Positions 18,373-26,578 of a stretch of 64,000 bases of DNA are shown here, in pieces. Origin of the DNA: JAWVFM01 sp963823245 (lineage in GTDB: Bacteria > Actinomycetota > Thermoleophilia > Solirubrobacterales > 70-9). The DNA lies in contig CAWGKQ010000007.1 of NCBI GenBank assembly GCA_963823245.1, forward strand, positions 248,001-312,000, in the 5' to 3' direction. Position 1 is the stretch's first letter. Every line of letters begins with the position of its first letter. Both the position numbers and the translations under genes were made by a program. The notes below the pieces were generated by a model. The model had not been told where the DNA came from. It was given only the letters and a program-made list of their open reading frames with translations, and ran no database searches.

Positions 18373-18385
18373 AAAGTCTAACTTT
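18373..18385. promoter_or_regulatory. Inverted repeat in the divergent promoter, candidate HTH operator
   Basis: AAAGT-CTA-ACTTT is a perfect 5-base inverted repeat in an unusually A/T-rich 55-base gap between the HTH regulator and the DUF2231 gene. It lies 9 bases upstream of the regulator's ATG. Position and symmetry suit autoregulation plus control of the divergent membrane-protein genes. Confidence 0.5.
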
Positions 18386-18416
18386 CTGTAGAAAAATCGA
18401 CAGCGAGGTCGAGGAA

Positions 18417-18987
18417 ATGAGCAAGATCGGCGACTTGGTCCGCGGCTTCCCGGGGCACCCGTCGCATCCGCCGCTGACCGACGCCCAGCATCGGCGCCTA
18501 CACGGTCGGAGTGGCGATGCTGGTGCTCGGGGCGCTCGGCGTCGAGGACAACGCGATGGCCCACGGCGCCCTCTTGGCGATCTCCGGGGGGCTCATCGTC
18601 GCGATCCCGACGGCCCTCACCGGGCTCGTCGGCTGGCTTCGGATTCCAGCCGGGACGCAGGCTCGAAGGCTGGCCACGGTCCATCTTCTGACGATTGTCA
18701 CGGCGACGGTCCTGTTCGCGGTCACCTGGCTGCTCCACCGACCGGGATACATCCACGGCAACATCCTCACGCGCACCTGGATCGTGGCTCTCGTGGCCGA
18801 GGGGACGCTGGCGGTGGGTGGCTACCTCGGCGGCACGCTGGTCTTCGTCTACGGCGAGCGCGTCGAAAAGGCCGGGCGGGACCTGCCGGTCACCAACGCC
18901 CTCGGCCCCAGCATCGGGAAACGGACCAGGGCATCCACGACGCTTGAGCTGTCCTATCCAATCTCACAACCCCACCACAGGAGGTAG
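18417..18987 (+). CDS. DUF2231 membrane protein, one frameshift
   Basis: ATG 18417 after GAGGAA starts MSKIGDLVRGFPGHPSHPPL, the GHPxHPxL entry of DUF2231. One extra C near 18485 breaks the frame; removing it gives TDASIGAYTVGVAMLVLGAL and four predicted membrane helices follow, with LLHRPGYIHGNILTRTWIVA. The corrected protein has about 189 residues. DUF2231 proteins are multi-pass membrane proteins, some linked to electron transfer or heme; the conserved histidines could be ligands, which is inference. It is followed 4 bases later by the DUF4383 gene. Confidence 0.78.
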
Positions 18988-18991
18988 CTAA

Positions 18992-19420
18992 ATGGACAAC
19001 GCAAGCCCGGCGAGGCTGTACGCGCTCGTCGTCGGTTCGGTGCTCGTGGCCGCGGGCATCATCGGCTTCTTCTACAACGGCCATTTCGGGTCGGGAAATG
19101 ACGTGTTCGGCAACGACACCAGCGTCAAGGTGTTCGGGATCCTCGCGGTCAACGGCTGGCACAACGTGGTTCACATCGCGACCGGAGCGCTCGGCCTTCT
19201 CGCCGCCGGGTACGCCGCGCGGGCGTACGCGCTCGGCCTCGGTTTCGTCTACATCGTCATCGCGATCTGGGGCTTCATCATCGGCAGCGGTGATTCGATC
19301 CTCTCGATCGTCCCCGTGAACACCGCCGACAACTTCCTCCACCTGATCCTTGGCCTCGCCGGTATCGGCGCCGGGCTCGCGAGCGAGGAGCCGGGGCGCA
19401 CCCCGGCGAGCGCGACGTAG
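18992..19420 (+). CDS. DUF4383 four-helix membrane protein
   Basis: The 142-residue product follows AGGAGGTAGCTA and reads RLYALVVGSVLVAAGIIGFF, then VNGWHNVVHIATGALGLLAA, two more hydrophobic helices and NTADNFLHLILGLAGIGAGL. The conserved WHNxxHxxxG and DNxxHLxLG motifs place it in DUF4383. Function is unknown, but the paired histidines in membrane helices suggest cofactor or metal binding. It forms an operon with the DUF2231 gene under the divergent HTH regulator. Confidence 0.88.
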   Translation: MDNASPARLYALVVGSVLVAAGIIGFFYNGHFGSGNDVFGNDTSVKVFGILAVNGWHNVVHIATGALGLLAAGYAARAYALGLGFVYIVIAIWGFIIGSGDSILSIVPVNTADNFLHLILGLAGIGAGLASEEPGRTPASAT

Positions 19421-19441
19421 GAGCGCAGGCTTGAGGGAGCG

Positions 19442-19672
19442 ATGACCGAGATCAGGGCGGCCGGCGTCGTCGAGGCGCCGGTGGCCAAGGTGTTCGACCA
19501 CCTGGCCGATCTGCGCACGCACTGGGACCTCGCGGGCGGGCGCGTGCAGCTGGTCGACGGGAGCGATGCAGGCGCCACCCGCGGTGGTCGCGTCCGCATG
19601 CGAGGGCCGTTCGGCCTACCCGCCGAGGTCCAACCTTTCCCGGCCGCCGAGCGCGGCCTCGTTAGGCCGGCG
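19442..19672 (+). pseudogene. Truncated SRPBCC-domain gene
   Basis: From ATG 19442 the sequence MTEIRAAGVVEAPVAKVFDH and LADLRTHWDLAGGRVQLVDG is the start of an SRPBCC ligand-binding domain. After about 60 residues (RGGRVRMRGPFGL) similarity is lost and the frame runs on antisense through the end of the acyl-CoA synthetase gene. The remaining two thirds of the domain are absent, so it is a 3'-truncated remnant. It lies 21 bases after DUF4383. Confidence 0.6.
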
Positions 19673-19729
19673 TCATGCCCTACATCCCGGCCGGCCATCC
19701 CAAGCCGACCACAGCGGGCGGGCACTCTA

Positions 19730-21526
19730 CTACTTCGCGTAGAGCCCCTCGAAGTGGTCGGCGTAGTCGTCGTAGACGACGTTGCGCTTCAGCTTCAGAG
19801 TCGGCGTGAGGTGACCCTCCTCCTGGGAGAAGTCGTGGTCGAGCACCTCGAAGCGCTTGATCTGCTCGACCTGGGCGTAGCGCGCATTGGCACGGTCGAG
19901 CTCGCCCTGGATCAGCTCGTGGACCTCCTTGCTCTTCGCGAGTTCCGCGAGGTCCGTCGGCAGGCCCCGTTCCTCGGCCCACGGAACGATCTCCTCGGGG
20001 TCGAGTGTGATGAGCGCCACCGGATATGGCTTGCGGTCGCCAAACATCACGGCGCGCGAGATCCACCGCGACTGCTGAAGGTCGTTCTCCAGGTTCGCCG
20101 GCGTCAGGTTCTTGCCGCCCGCGGTGATGATGATGTCCTTGGCGCGGCCGGTGATCTTCACGAAGCCCTCGTCGTCGATCTCGCCGAGGTCGCCTGTGCG
20201 GAACCAGCCGTCCGCGGTGAACGCCTCCTTCGTCGCCTCCGGGTTGCGCCAGTACTCGCGGAAGACGTTCGGCCCCTTCACCTGGAGCTCGCCCTCGTCC
20301 GAAGTCCTCACCTCGACGCCGGGAAGCGGGTGGCCGATCGTCCCGAACTTCACGTTCTCGCGGCGGACCAGACACCCGACGCCGGTCGTCTCCGTGAGCC
20401 CCCAACCCTCGAGCACCGGGACTCCGGCTGCGTAGAAGAACTCAAGGATCTCCGGCGCAATCGGGGCGGCCCCCGAGACAGCGAGCCGAACGCGGCCCCC
20501 GAAAAGCTCGCGCACGGGCTTGAAGATCACCGCGTCCGCCTTCTCGAGCTGCTTGCGCATCTCGGCCGGGACCTCTTCGCCTCGCGCCTCCCGTGAGCGC
20601 ACCTCGACGCCGAGCTTCACCGCCTGCTTGAACTGCTCGCGCTCGGAGTCGGAGGCCTTGGACAGGGCCGCGGTCGCAAGGGTGTAGAGCTTCTCGAAGA
20701 TTCTGGGGACCGAGGGCAGGTAGGTCGGCTTCGCCTGGCCGAGCTCCTCGATGATCTTGCGGGTGTCGCCGCCGAAGAACGAGAGGGCGGCGCCCACCTC
20801 GATCCCACCCAGCTGCGTGATCATCGCGAAGACGTGAGCGAGCGGGAGGTAGAGGTACGCCTCGTCGTCCTCCTCGGAGATCAGGTCGAGCTCGCGGGTG
20901 ATCCGGCAGACGGCGGCGGCGTTGCCGTGGGTGATGACGCACCCCTTTGGCGGACCGGTCGTCCCCGAGGTGTAGACGAAGGTGTAGGCGTCGTCGGCCT
21001 CGATCGCCGACGTCCTCCGGGTGAGCTCGCCGGCATCGCCCCCGGCGCCCCGCTCACGCAGTTCATCGAGCGTGGTCGCTCCCTCGGCCGTCTCGATCGC
21101 AATCAGGTGCTCGAGAGCCGGCAGCTCGTCTCGGACCTTCTCGATCTTCGCGAGCTGGTCGGCGTCCTCGCAGACGATCGCTCGCGCCTCGGCGTTGCCG
21201 GCGACCCACTCGCACTCCTCGGGCGAGTTCGTCGGGTAGACGGGGACCACCACGCCCCCGGCGCGAGATATCGCGAGGCTCGAGTAGGTCCACTCGGGTC
21301 GCGTGTTGGCGAGCACGCACACGCGGTCCCCCGGCTCGATGCCCAGGTCCACCAGGCCGAGCGCCAACTCGTCGACGATCTTCGCAAGCTCCTCGAAGCT
21401 GACCGACTGCCACTCGCCGTCTTGGCGATAGCGGATGGCGGCGCGCGAGCTGTATTCGGCGGCCGCCCGCTCCGCCAGGTTTCCGATGTTGGAGGTGGTC
21501 CCGGTGGTCGCGGATTCGGCCTCCAT
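19730..21526 (-). CDS. Long-chain fatty-acid-CoA ligase (AMP-binding, FadD15-like)
   Basis: The intact 598-residue enzyme starts at ATG 21526. It has the AMP-binding signature YTFVYTSGTTGPPKGCVITH at about residues 180-200, the A5 motif EGWGLTETTGVGC, the A7/A8 region GWFRTGDLGEIDDEGFVKIT and the catalytic lysine region DIIITAGGKNLTPANLEN. It would activate long-chain fatty acids to acyl-CoA via an acyl-adenylate for beta-oxidation or lipid synthesis. A longer open frame extends upstream to 22642, but it crosses other genes and lacks family similarity. An enoyl-CoA hydratase-family gene lies 1.8 kb away. Confidence 0.93.
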   Translation of the reverse strand: MEAESATTGTTSNIGNLAERAAAEYSSRAAIRYRQDGEWQSVSFEELAKIVDELALGLVDLGIEPGDRVCVLANTRPEWTYSSLAISRAGGVVVPVYPTNSPEECEWVAGNAEARAIVCEDADQLAKIEKVRDELPALEHLIAIETAEGATTLDELRERGAGGDAGELTRRTSAIEADDAYTFVYTSGTTGPPKGCVITHGNAAAVCRITRELDLISEEDDEAYLYLPLAHVFAMITQLGGIEVGAALSFFGGDTRKIIEELGQAKPTYLPSVPRIFEKLYTLATAALSKASDSEREQFKQAVKLGVEVRSREARGEEVPAEMRKQLEKADAVIFKPVRELFGGRVRLAVSGAAPIAPEILEFFYAAGVPVLEGWGLTETTGVGCLVRRENVKFGTIGHPLPGVEVRTSDEGELQVKGPNVFREYWRNPEATKEAFTADGWFRTGDLGEIDDEGFVKITGRAKDIIITAGGKNLTPANLENDLQQSRWISRAVMFGDRKPYPVALITLDPEEIVPWAEERGLPTDLAELAKSKEVHELIQGELDRANARYAQVEQIKRFEVLDHDFSQEEGHLTPTLKLKRNVVYDDYADHFEGLYAK

Positions 21527-21528
21527 GG

Positions 21529-21960
21529 CTAGCCCCGCTTGGCCGACCAGTCCTCGACGCCGGAGTGGCAGTTGTGCGTGAAGCCCGACCTGCCGTCGAC
21601 GTGGATCGCGCCGTCGAGGCGGATGGTGCCCTTCGCCCTGCGGCCGGCCTTTCGCAGCTCGCCGTTGATCCTGATGGTGCCGCCCTGCGAGTTCTGGCCG
21701 CGGATCTTGAACTCGCCGTGGCGGACCGGCGCCGTGAAGCTGAGGTTGCCGGTGGCCGCCTCGTGCCTGCGACCGCACTTGAGGCTCACGTGCTGGAAGT
21801 CGAACTTGTTGACCCGCTTGTGCCCATGGGAATTCTTGACGCGCAGCTGGACCTTGCCGCCGCCGTCGACGGTGCCGGCGTAGTCGGATGTCGCCGCGAG
21901 CGCGATGCTCGCACCGACAGCCATCAAGGCCACGATCGCGATCGGCAGTGCCCTCCTCAC
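21529..21960 (-). CDS. Secreted basic beta-rich hypothetical protein
   Basis: GTG 21960 gives a 143-residue precursor with a Sec signal (MRRALPIAIVALMAVGASIA, cleavage near LAA-TS). The mature protein is Lys/Arg/Gly-rich with alternating strands, GKVQLRVKNSHGHKRVNKFD, FQHVSLKCGRRHEAATGNLS, and a second cysteine in GFTHNCHSGVEDW, so one disulfide is likely. Similar exported proteins recur in this window (6192, 29155), but I know of no function. It is upstream of the acyl-CoA ligase with only 2 bases between, hence possibly co-transcribed, and divergent from the sulfotransferase. Confidence 0.7.
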   Translation of the reverse strand: MRRALPIAIVALMAVGASIALAATSDYAGTVDGGGKVQLRVKNSHGHKRVNKFDFQHVSLKCGRRHEAATGNLSFTAPVRHGEFKIRGQNSQGGTIRINGELRKAGRRAKGTIRLDGAIHVDGRSGFTHNCHSGVEDWSAKRG

Positions 21961-22060
21961 AGGCACAAATCCTACGGGCTCGACGCGAAGCGCGAATGGA
22001 GCCCCCAGCCACTCGCCCGCCGCGCCTCTTCGTATCCGTTGCGCTGTATCGTCGCCGCCG

Positions 22061-22699
22061 ATGGCACTGCGAGTGGTCGGCGCCGGCCTCGGGCGCACGG
22101 GTACGAACTCGCTCAAGGTCGCTCTCGAGCGTCTCCTCGGCGGCCGCTGCTACCACATGTGGGAGCTCATCGAGAGGCCGGATGACACGGCAGCGTGGCA
22201 CGCCGCGGTACGCGGCGAACCGGTCGACTGGACAGGCCTCATGCCCTCCTTCGTCGCCACCGTCGACTGGCCGGCGTGTGCATTCTGGCGCGAGCTTCTC
22301 GACGCGAGCCCGGGGGCGATAGCGCTGCTCTCGACGCGAGATTCGGCCGAGGAGTGGTGGGCCAGCATGGAGAGGACGATCGTGCCCGTACTCGGCGATT
22401 CGGTGCCCGAGGACGAGCCCGAGCGAATGGCTCGCCGGGCGATGATCCTCGAGCTCATGGAGAGGCGCTTCGAGCCTCGCTGGGTCGAGCGCGACGCGGC
22501 GATCGCCGCCTACGAGCGCCACAACGCCGAGGTCCGGCGCGAGGCACCCCCCGAGCGTTTGGTCGATTGGAGGCCCAGAGACGGATGGGGGCCGATCTGC
22601 GCTGCGCTCGATGTGCCGGTTCCCGAGGAGCCGTTTCCTCACACCAACCGGTCGGCCGAGTTCCGCGTCGAGCAGGGTGTCGAGGGCGGGGGGGACTGA
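22061..22699 (+). CDS. Sulfotransferase family protein
   Basis: ATG 22061 starts a 212-residue protein whose N-terminus RVVGAGLGRTGTNSLKVALE holds the 5'-phosphosulfate loop of the Sulfotransfer_4-type family. LIERPDDTAAWHAAVRGEPV, FVATVDWPACAFWRELLDAS and LLSTRDSAEEWWASMERTIV follow the family order; SxRD-like STRD is the 3'-phosphate-binding region. It would transfer a sulfuryl group from PAPS, but acceptors of bacterial members are mostly unknown. A 3'-end proline-rich segment VPVPEEPFPHTNRSAEFR closes the domain. Confidence 0.85.
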   Translation: MALRVVGAGLGRTGTNSLKVALERLLGGRCYHMWELIERPDDTAAWHAAVRGEPVDWTGLMPSFVATVDWPACAFWRELLDASPGAIALLSTRDSAEEWWASMERTIVPVLGDSVPEDEPERMARRAMILELMERRFEPRWVERDAAIAAYERHNAEVRREAPPERLVDWRPRDGWGPICAALDVPVPEEPFPHTNRSAEFRVEQGVEGGGD

Positions 22700-22731
22700 T
22701 CCTGGCCGCGGCGGATGGTAGGTTGCCCGTC

Positions 22732-23367
22732 GTGGCGCTTCGGAAGGCCATTATCGTCGCAGTTGCAGGGGCCATCGCGGCTCTCGCGCTTGTGGTCCCG
22801 TCGAGTCCTGCCGCGCCGTCCAAGGCAGCGCGCTGCCCGACCTTCCGAGTTCTCCACAACGACAAGATCGGCGCGGTGGTGCTCCCGGCGGGCACGTACA
22901 ACATCAATCCTCGCGGCCGCAACATGAATTGTTCGAAGGCCGCCTCCCTCTTCACGCGCTTCCTCGAGGACTACGACGGCATCCTGCCGCATCAGTGGCG
23001 CGCCATTCCGAAGGGGAACGGCAAGGCCGTGTTCCGCCGGCCGGGACGCCGGTTCTCGGTCGCGCTTCAGGGAGGCCTCGGCGGCGCTCCCAGCACCTCA
23101 CGCCTCGGCCACCTGTGTCCCGGCAACTTCCACGTGCTCCACAACGACCGCATCGGCCCGCTCTTCTTCCCGGCCGGCTACTACCAGCTCTACATCCCGC
23201 GGCATGCGATCCTCGGCTGCGGCAAGGCGGCGAACAAGTTCGCGAGCTTCCTCCAGCGTCCCGACGGGAGCCTGCCGAAGGGCTGGAAGTCGCTGCCGAA
23301 CAGGGCAGTCTTCTACCGGGCGATCAACCCGCGGCAGCGACGCTTCCGCGTCGACCCCGGCACCTGA
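22732..23367 (+). CDS. Secreted protein with two tandem Cys-containing repeats
   Basis: GTG 22732 gives a 211-residue precursor with a signal peptide (MALRKAIIVAVAGAIAALAL). Two homologous halves follow: RCPTFRVLHNDKIGAVVLPA with NMNCSKAASLFTRFLEDYDG, and LCPGNFHVLHNDRIGPLFFP with ILGCGKAANKFASFLQRPDG. Each repeat has CP...F.VLHND.IG....PAG.Y...........C.KAA..F..FL...DG, about 75-100 residues, with one cysteine pair that could form a disulfide. The arrangement suggests an exported, duplicated binding module. No catalytic motif is visible. Confidence 0.8.
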   Translation: MALRKAIIVAVAGAIAALALVVPSSPAAPSKAARCPTFRVLHNDKIGAVVLPAGTYNINPRGRNMNCSKAASLFTRFLEDYDGILPHQWRAIPKGNGKAVFRRPGRRFSVALQGGLGGAPSTSRLGHLCPGNFHVLHNDRIGPLFFPAGYYQLYIPRHAILGCGKAANKFASFLQRPDGSLPKGWKSLPNRAVFYRAINPRQRRFRVDPGT

Positions 23368-23371
23368 GCGC

Positions 23372-24142
23372 CTAGCGCCCCTTCCAGACCGGGTCGCGCT
23401 TCTCGGCGAACGCCTGCGCGCCCTCGCGGGCGTCCTCGCTCGCGAACACCGGCCCCGAGATCTCGCCCTGGCGCTGCCAGAACTCCTCCTCGGGCCACGC
23501 CTCCGACGAGGCGAGGATCCGCTTCGTCGCCGCGAGCGCGAGCGGGCCGTTCGCGGCGATGCGACCCGCCAGTTCGAGCGCGGCATCGAGCGCGCCGCCC
23601 TCGTCGGCGAGGACGTTGACCAGGCCAAGCTCGTTCGCGCGCTCGGCGTCGATCGGGTCGCCCGTGAGAGCTAGCTCCATCGCGAGGCCGTAGGGCAGGC
23701 GGCGCGGCAGGCGAAGGAGCGCCCCGCCCGCGGCCACCAGCGAGCGCTTCACCTCCGGGATGCCGAAGCGGGCACCGCGCGCGGCGACGATCAGGTCGCA
23801 CGCCAGCGCGATCTCACACCCCCCGGCCACGGCGAAGCCCTCGACGGCCGCGATCAGCGGCTTGTCGGGCGGGCGCTGGACGATGCCGGCGAAGCCCCGG
23901 TCGCCGTACCAGGCGCTCTCGCCGGCGACGAATGCCTTGAGGTCCATTCCGGACGAGAACCCCTTGCCGGCTCCCGTGATGACTCCGACCGAGAGCTCGG
24001 CGTCGCCGTCGAGCTGGTCAAGCGCCTTGCCGACGCCCTCGGCGAGTGCGGCGTTCACCGCGTTCCGCGCGTCGGGCCGGTTGAGGGTGATGACGAGAAC
24101 CGCGCCCCGGCGCTCGGTGAGGACTGCTGCTTCGTCGCTCAT
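23372..24142 (-). CDS. Enoyl-CoA hydratase/isomerase (crotonase) family protein
   Basis: This 256-residue protein shows ITLNRPDARNAVNAALAEGV near the N-terminus, the first oxyanion segment VITGAGKGFSSGMDLKAF, and the second with VEGFAVAGGCEIALACDLIV. Position 2 catalytic glutamate is probably in FGIPEVKRSLVAAGGALLRL. The C-terminus ASEDAREGAQAFAEKRDPVW is the usual crotonase ending. It likely hydrates or isomerises an acyl-CoA in beta-oxidation or a degradative pathway. The 5 bases between its stop and the preceding gene's stop leave no room for a terminator. Confidence 0.92.
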   Translation of the reverse strand: MSDEAAVLTERRGAVLVITLNRPDARNAVNAALAEGVGKALDQLDGDAELSVGVITGAGKGFSSGMDLKAFVAGESAWYGDRGFAGIVQRPPDKPLIAAVEGFAVAGGCEIALACDLIVAARGARFGIPEVKRSLVAAGGALLRLPRRLPYGLAMELALTGDPIDAERANELGLVNVLADEGGALDAALELAGRIAANGPLALAATKRILASSEAWPEEEFWQRQGEISGPVFASEDAREGAQAFAEKRDPVWKGR

Positions 24143-24320
24143 CGCGACCGAAGCATTTCAAGTTCAGCGGGGTTGTAGGATCGCACCCGAGTTCAAGCAG
24201 GAACTCTTTGAAGCCGCCCACCCGCCAACCTCACCATCTCCCCGGCGTCGACCACTCCGCGATCGTGGTCTACGCGGAAGCCGACGCGCCGGCGTTCTTC
24301 GAGCAGCGTTTGCCGCCCGG

Positions 24321-25208
24321 ATGACGATCGAGCCCAGACTGCGGGTTGCCTCTGAAGGCGGACGCACGCTCGACGTCGCCGCGGCGGGCCCTGACGACGG
24401 GACCCTCGTCCTGCTGCACGACGGCACCCCGACAGCGGGGCACCTCTTCGAGCCGCTGGTCGCGGCCGGGGCCGAACGTGGCGTTCGCCACGCGAGCTAC
24501 GCGCGCCCCGGCTATCGCGGCTCCGACCGGAACCCCGGCCGGAGCGTCGCCGACTGCATTCCCGACGTCGTCGCCGTTGCGGATGCGCTCGGGGCTGACC
24601 GCTTCCACGTTCTCGGCTGGTCGGGTGGCGGCCCGCACTGCCTCGCCACCGCGGCGCTCCTGCCCGACCGCGTTGTCTCGGCGGCAACGATCGGCGGCGT
24701 TGCGCCTGCCGACGCCGAGGGGCTCGACTGGACGGCGGGCATGGGCGAGGAGAACCTCGCCGAGGTCGGCGCGGCGAGGGCCGGGGAGCCGGAGCTGCGG
24801 GCGTTCCTCGAGGGGAGGGCGGCCGACCTCGCCGACGTGAGCGGCGAGGAGCTTCACCATGAGCTCGGCGGCCTCGTCTCCGAGGTCGACCGGCGCGCGC
24901 TGACCGGTGACTTCGCCGACCACATGGCGGCGACGTTACGCGCGGCCGTGAGCGGTGGGATCTGGGGTTGGTTCGACGACGACGTGGCGTTCGCGGGCGA
25001 CTGGGGCTTCGACCTCGGAGCGATCGAGCCGCCGGTCGCAATCTGGCAGGGCGGCGAGGACCGGTTCGTCCCGTTCGCCCACGGCGAGTGGCTCGCCGCG
25101 CACGTCAGCGGGGCGGAGGCGCACCTCGTCCAAGACGGGGGCCACCTCTCGCTCGGCGTCGGCGGCTACGGCGAGCTGCTGGACGCGCTCGGCGCCGCAG
25201 CGCGCTGA
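24321..25208 (+). CDS. Alpha/beta hydrolase
   Basis: From ATG 24321 the 295-residue protein has the oxyanion strand TLVLLHDGTPTAGHLFEPLV, nucleophile elbow FHVLGWSGGGPHCLATAALL (GWSGG serine), acid in PVAIWQGGEDRFVPFAHG and catalytic histidine in VQDGGHLSLG. Substrate is unknown. Immediately upstream, a short frame from TTG 24209 (VYAEADAPAFFEQRLPPG near its end) stops with the TGA that overlaps this ATG; it may be a tiny coupled ORF or the remnant of another gene, and I do not annotate it separately. Confidence 0.88.
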   Translation: MTIEPRLRVASEGGRTLDVAAAGPDDGTLVLLHDGTPTAGHLFEPLVAAGAERGVRHASYARPGYRGSDRNPGRSVADCIPDVVAVADALGADRFHVLGWSGGGPHCLATAALLPDRVVSAATIGGVAPADAEGLDWTAGMGEENLAEVGAARAGEPELRAFLEGRAADLADVSGEELHHELGGLVSEVDRRALTGDFADHMAATLRAAVSGGIWGWFDDDVAFAGDWGFDLGAIEPPVAIWQGGEDRFVPFAHGEWLAAHVSGAEAHLVQDGGHLSLGVGGYGELLDALGAAAR

Positions 25209-25229
25209 AGCGACAGCGGCCGGCCAGGG

Positions 25230-26024
25230 TCAGAGCGTCGTGCGCGCAGCGAGGCGGTCCACCGACTCGGGGTCGTGAGACGGAAGGAAGACCGTGGGAT
25301 GGCGCTCGGCGTGATCGCGGATGCGGTCGATCGTGGCCACCGTGATGGCGGGCTTCGGGCCCACCGCGTCCGGACGCCGCGCGTGCAGCTGCTCGACGGA
25401 GTCCGTGGCGTCCCCCGCGATCAACACGTGGTTGCCCTCGTCGTCGATGCAGATCACCGACACGTGTCCGGGCGTGTGCCCGGGTGTGGCGACGATGACG
25501 ATGCGGCCGTCCTCGCTCAGATGCTTGCCGGCGGCGAAGGCGCCGAAGGGGCCGCCGTCGAGGTGCGTCGGCTCGAACCGCACGCCGGCGGGAACGGGCT
25601 GGCGCAGCACTCGCTGGAAGAGGCGGGCCATGGCGGTGCGCGTGTAGGCGATCTCGTCGGCGGTGACGAGGACCGGCGCGTTCCCGAGGTGCACGGCTCC
25701 GTCCATGTGGTCGCCGTGCATGTGCGTGAGCACGACCGTGTCGATGTCGCCGGGCTTAAGGCCGATCGTCGCGAGTGCGGCGGGGAGCTCGTCGGCGGGG
25801 GTGACGTCGAACTTCGCGAAGGGGATGTCCCTGACGTCGGCGGTCTCCCCGGTGTCGACGAGGATGCGCCGGTCCTCGTGCTCGACGACCCAGACATGGA
25901 TCGGCATCGGGTCGGAGAAGGGGCCCGGCGTGAAGAGGCTCAGCTGGCGGCGCAGCCCCGCGCGCGGGTAGAGGAACGAGTGCTTGAGCCGCACCGTCCC
26001 GGTGCTGAGCGCATGGATTTTCAA
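25230..26024 (-). CDS. MBL-fold metallohydrolase (lactonase-like)
   Basis: The 264-residue protein carries all metallo-beta-lactamase motifs: THMHGDHMDGAV (HxHxDH), TPGHTPGH, IAGDATD and a final FLPSHDPES. LVDTGETADVRD and the loop order resemble N-acyl-homoserine lactonases and related lactonases, so it may hydrolyse a lactone. The likely start is TTG 26024, which overlaps the TGA of the preceding gene as TTGA, supporting translational coupling; no ATG in frame fits. It could be a general detoxifying hydrolase instead. Confidence 0.85.
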   Translation of the reverse strand: MKIHALSTGTVRLKHSFLYPRAGLRRQLSLFTPGPFSDPMPIHVWVVEHEDRRILVDTGETADVRDIPFAKFDVTPADELPAALATIGLKPGDIDTVVLTHMHGDHMDGAVHLGNAPVLVTADEIAYTRTAMARLFQRVLRQPVPAGVRFEPTHLDGGPFGAFAAGKHLSEDGRIVIVATPGHTPGHVSVICIDDEGNHVLIAGDATDSVEQLHARRPDAVGPKPAITVATIDRIRDHAERHPTVFLPSHDPESVDRLAARTTL

Positions 26025-26566
26025 GCCGGTCCATAGGCGAGGTGAACGACGTGGCTGTCGTAGGCCTCTGAGCCGAGCAGCGCCAGCTTCGTTCCCGGAC
26101 CGCCGTCCGGGAAGAGCCGCAGGCCGGAGCCGAGCGTCAAGGGGAAGACGAAGAGGTGCAGCTCGTCCACGAGGCCGTCCGCGAGCAGGGCCCGTACGAG
26201 GGTCGCGCTCCCGCTCACGTAGATACTGCCGTCGACCCGGTCCTTGAGGGCCTGGATCGTGCCGGGGTCGTACGGGCCGAGGATCGTCGAGTTGTTCCAG
26301 TCGGCGCTCTCGAGCGTCGAGCTGACGACGTACTTCGGCGTTTCGTTGAAGAACGGTGCGCCGGGGTCGTCTTCGGCCGTTCGGGTCGACCACGCCGGAT
26401 AGAACATCTCGTAGGTCCGGCGCCCGAGCAGGATCGCCCCATCCGGATCGCTCAACTCGCCGATCGCCTCGGCCATCTTCGGGTCAAACGGGTAATCGAA
26501 CGTCCACGATGGGGTCTCGATGACGCCGTCGAGAGTGATGAATTCGTGTGCGCCGATATTGCCCAT
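26021..26566 (-). CDS. Dihydrofolate reductase-like (RibD C-terminal domain) protein
   Basis: ATG 26566 gives 181 residues beginning MGNIGAHEFITLDGVIETPS, the N-terminal strand of the YyaP/RibD-C family. ILLGRRTYEMFYPAWSTRTA, KYVVSSTLESADWNNSTILG and IYVSGSATLVRALLADGLVD match the NADPH-binding reductase fold, and DELHLFVFPLTLGSGLRLFP is the C-terminal hallmark. These stand-alone proteins are rarely true DHFRs. It is coupled to the MBL-fold gene by a TTGA overlap and follows a secreted protein gene by 12 bases. Confidence 0.88.
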   Translation of the reverse strand: MGNIGAHEFITLDGVIETPSWTFDYPFDPKMAEAIGELSDPDGAILLGRRTYEMFYPAWSTRTAEDDPGAPFFNETPKYVVSSTLESADWNNSTILGPYDPGTIQALKDRVDGSIYVSGSATLVRALLADGLVDELHLFVFPLTLGSGLRLFPDGGPGTKLALLGSEAYDSHVVHLAYGPA

Positions 26567-26578
26567 GTGGCGACCCAA

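Noticed and set aside
19730..22642. A 970-residue version of the acyl-CoA ligase
   Set aside because: The extra N-terminus runs antisense through the secreted protein and sulfotransferase genes; ATG 21526 gives the family's normal length.
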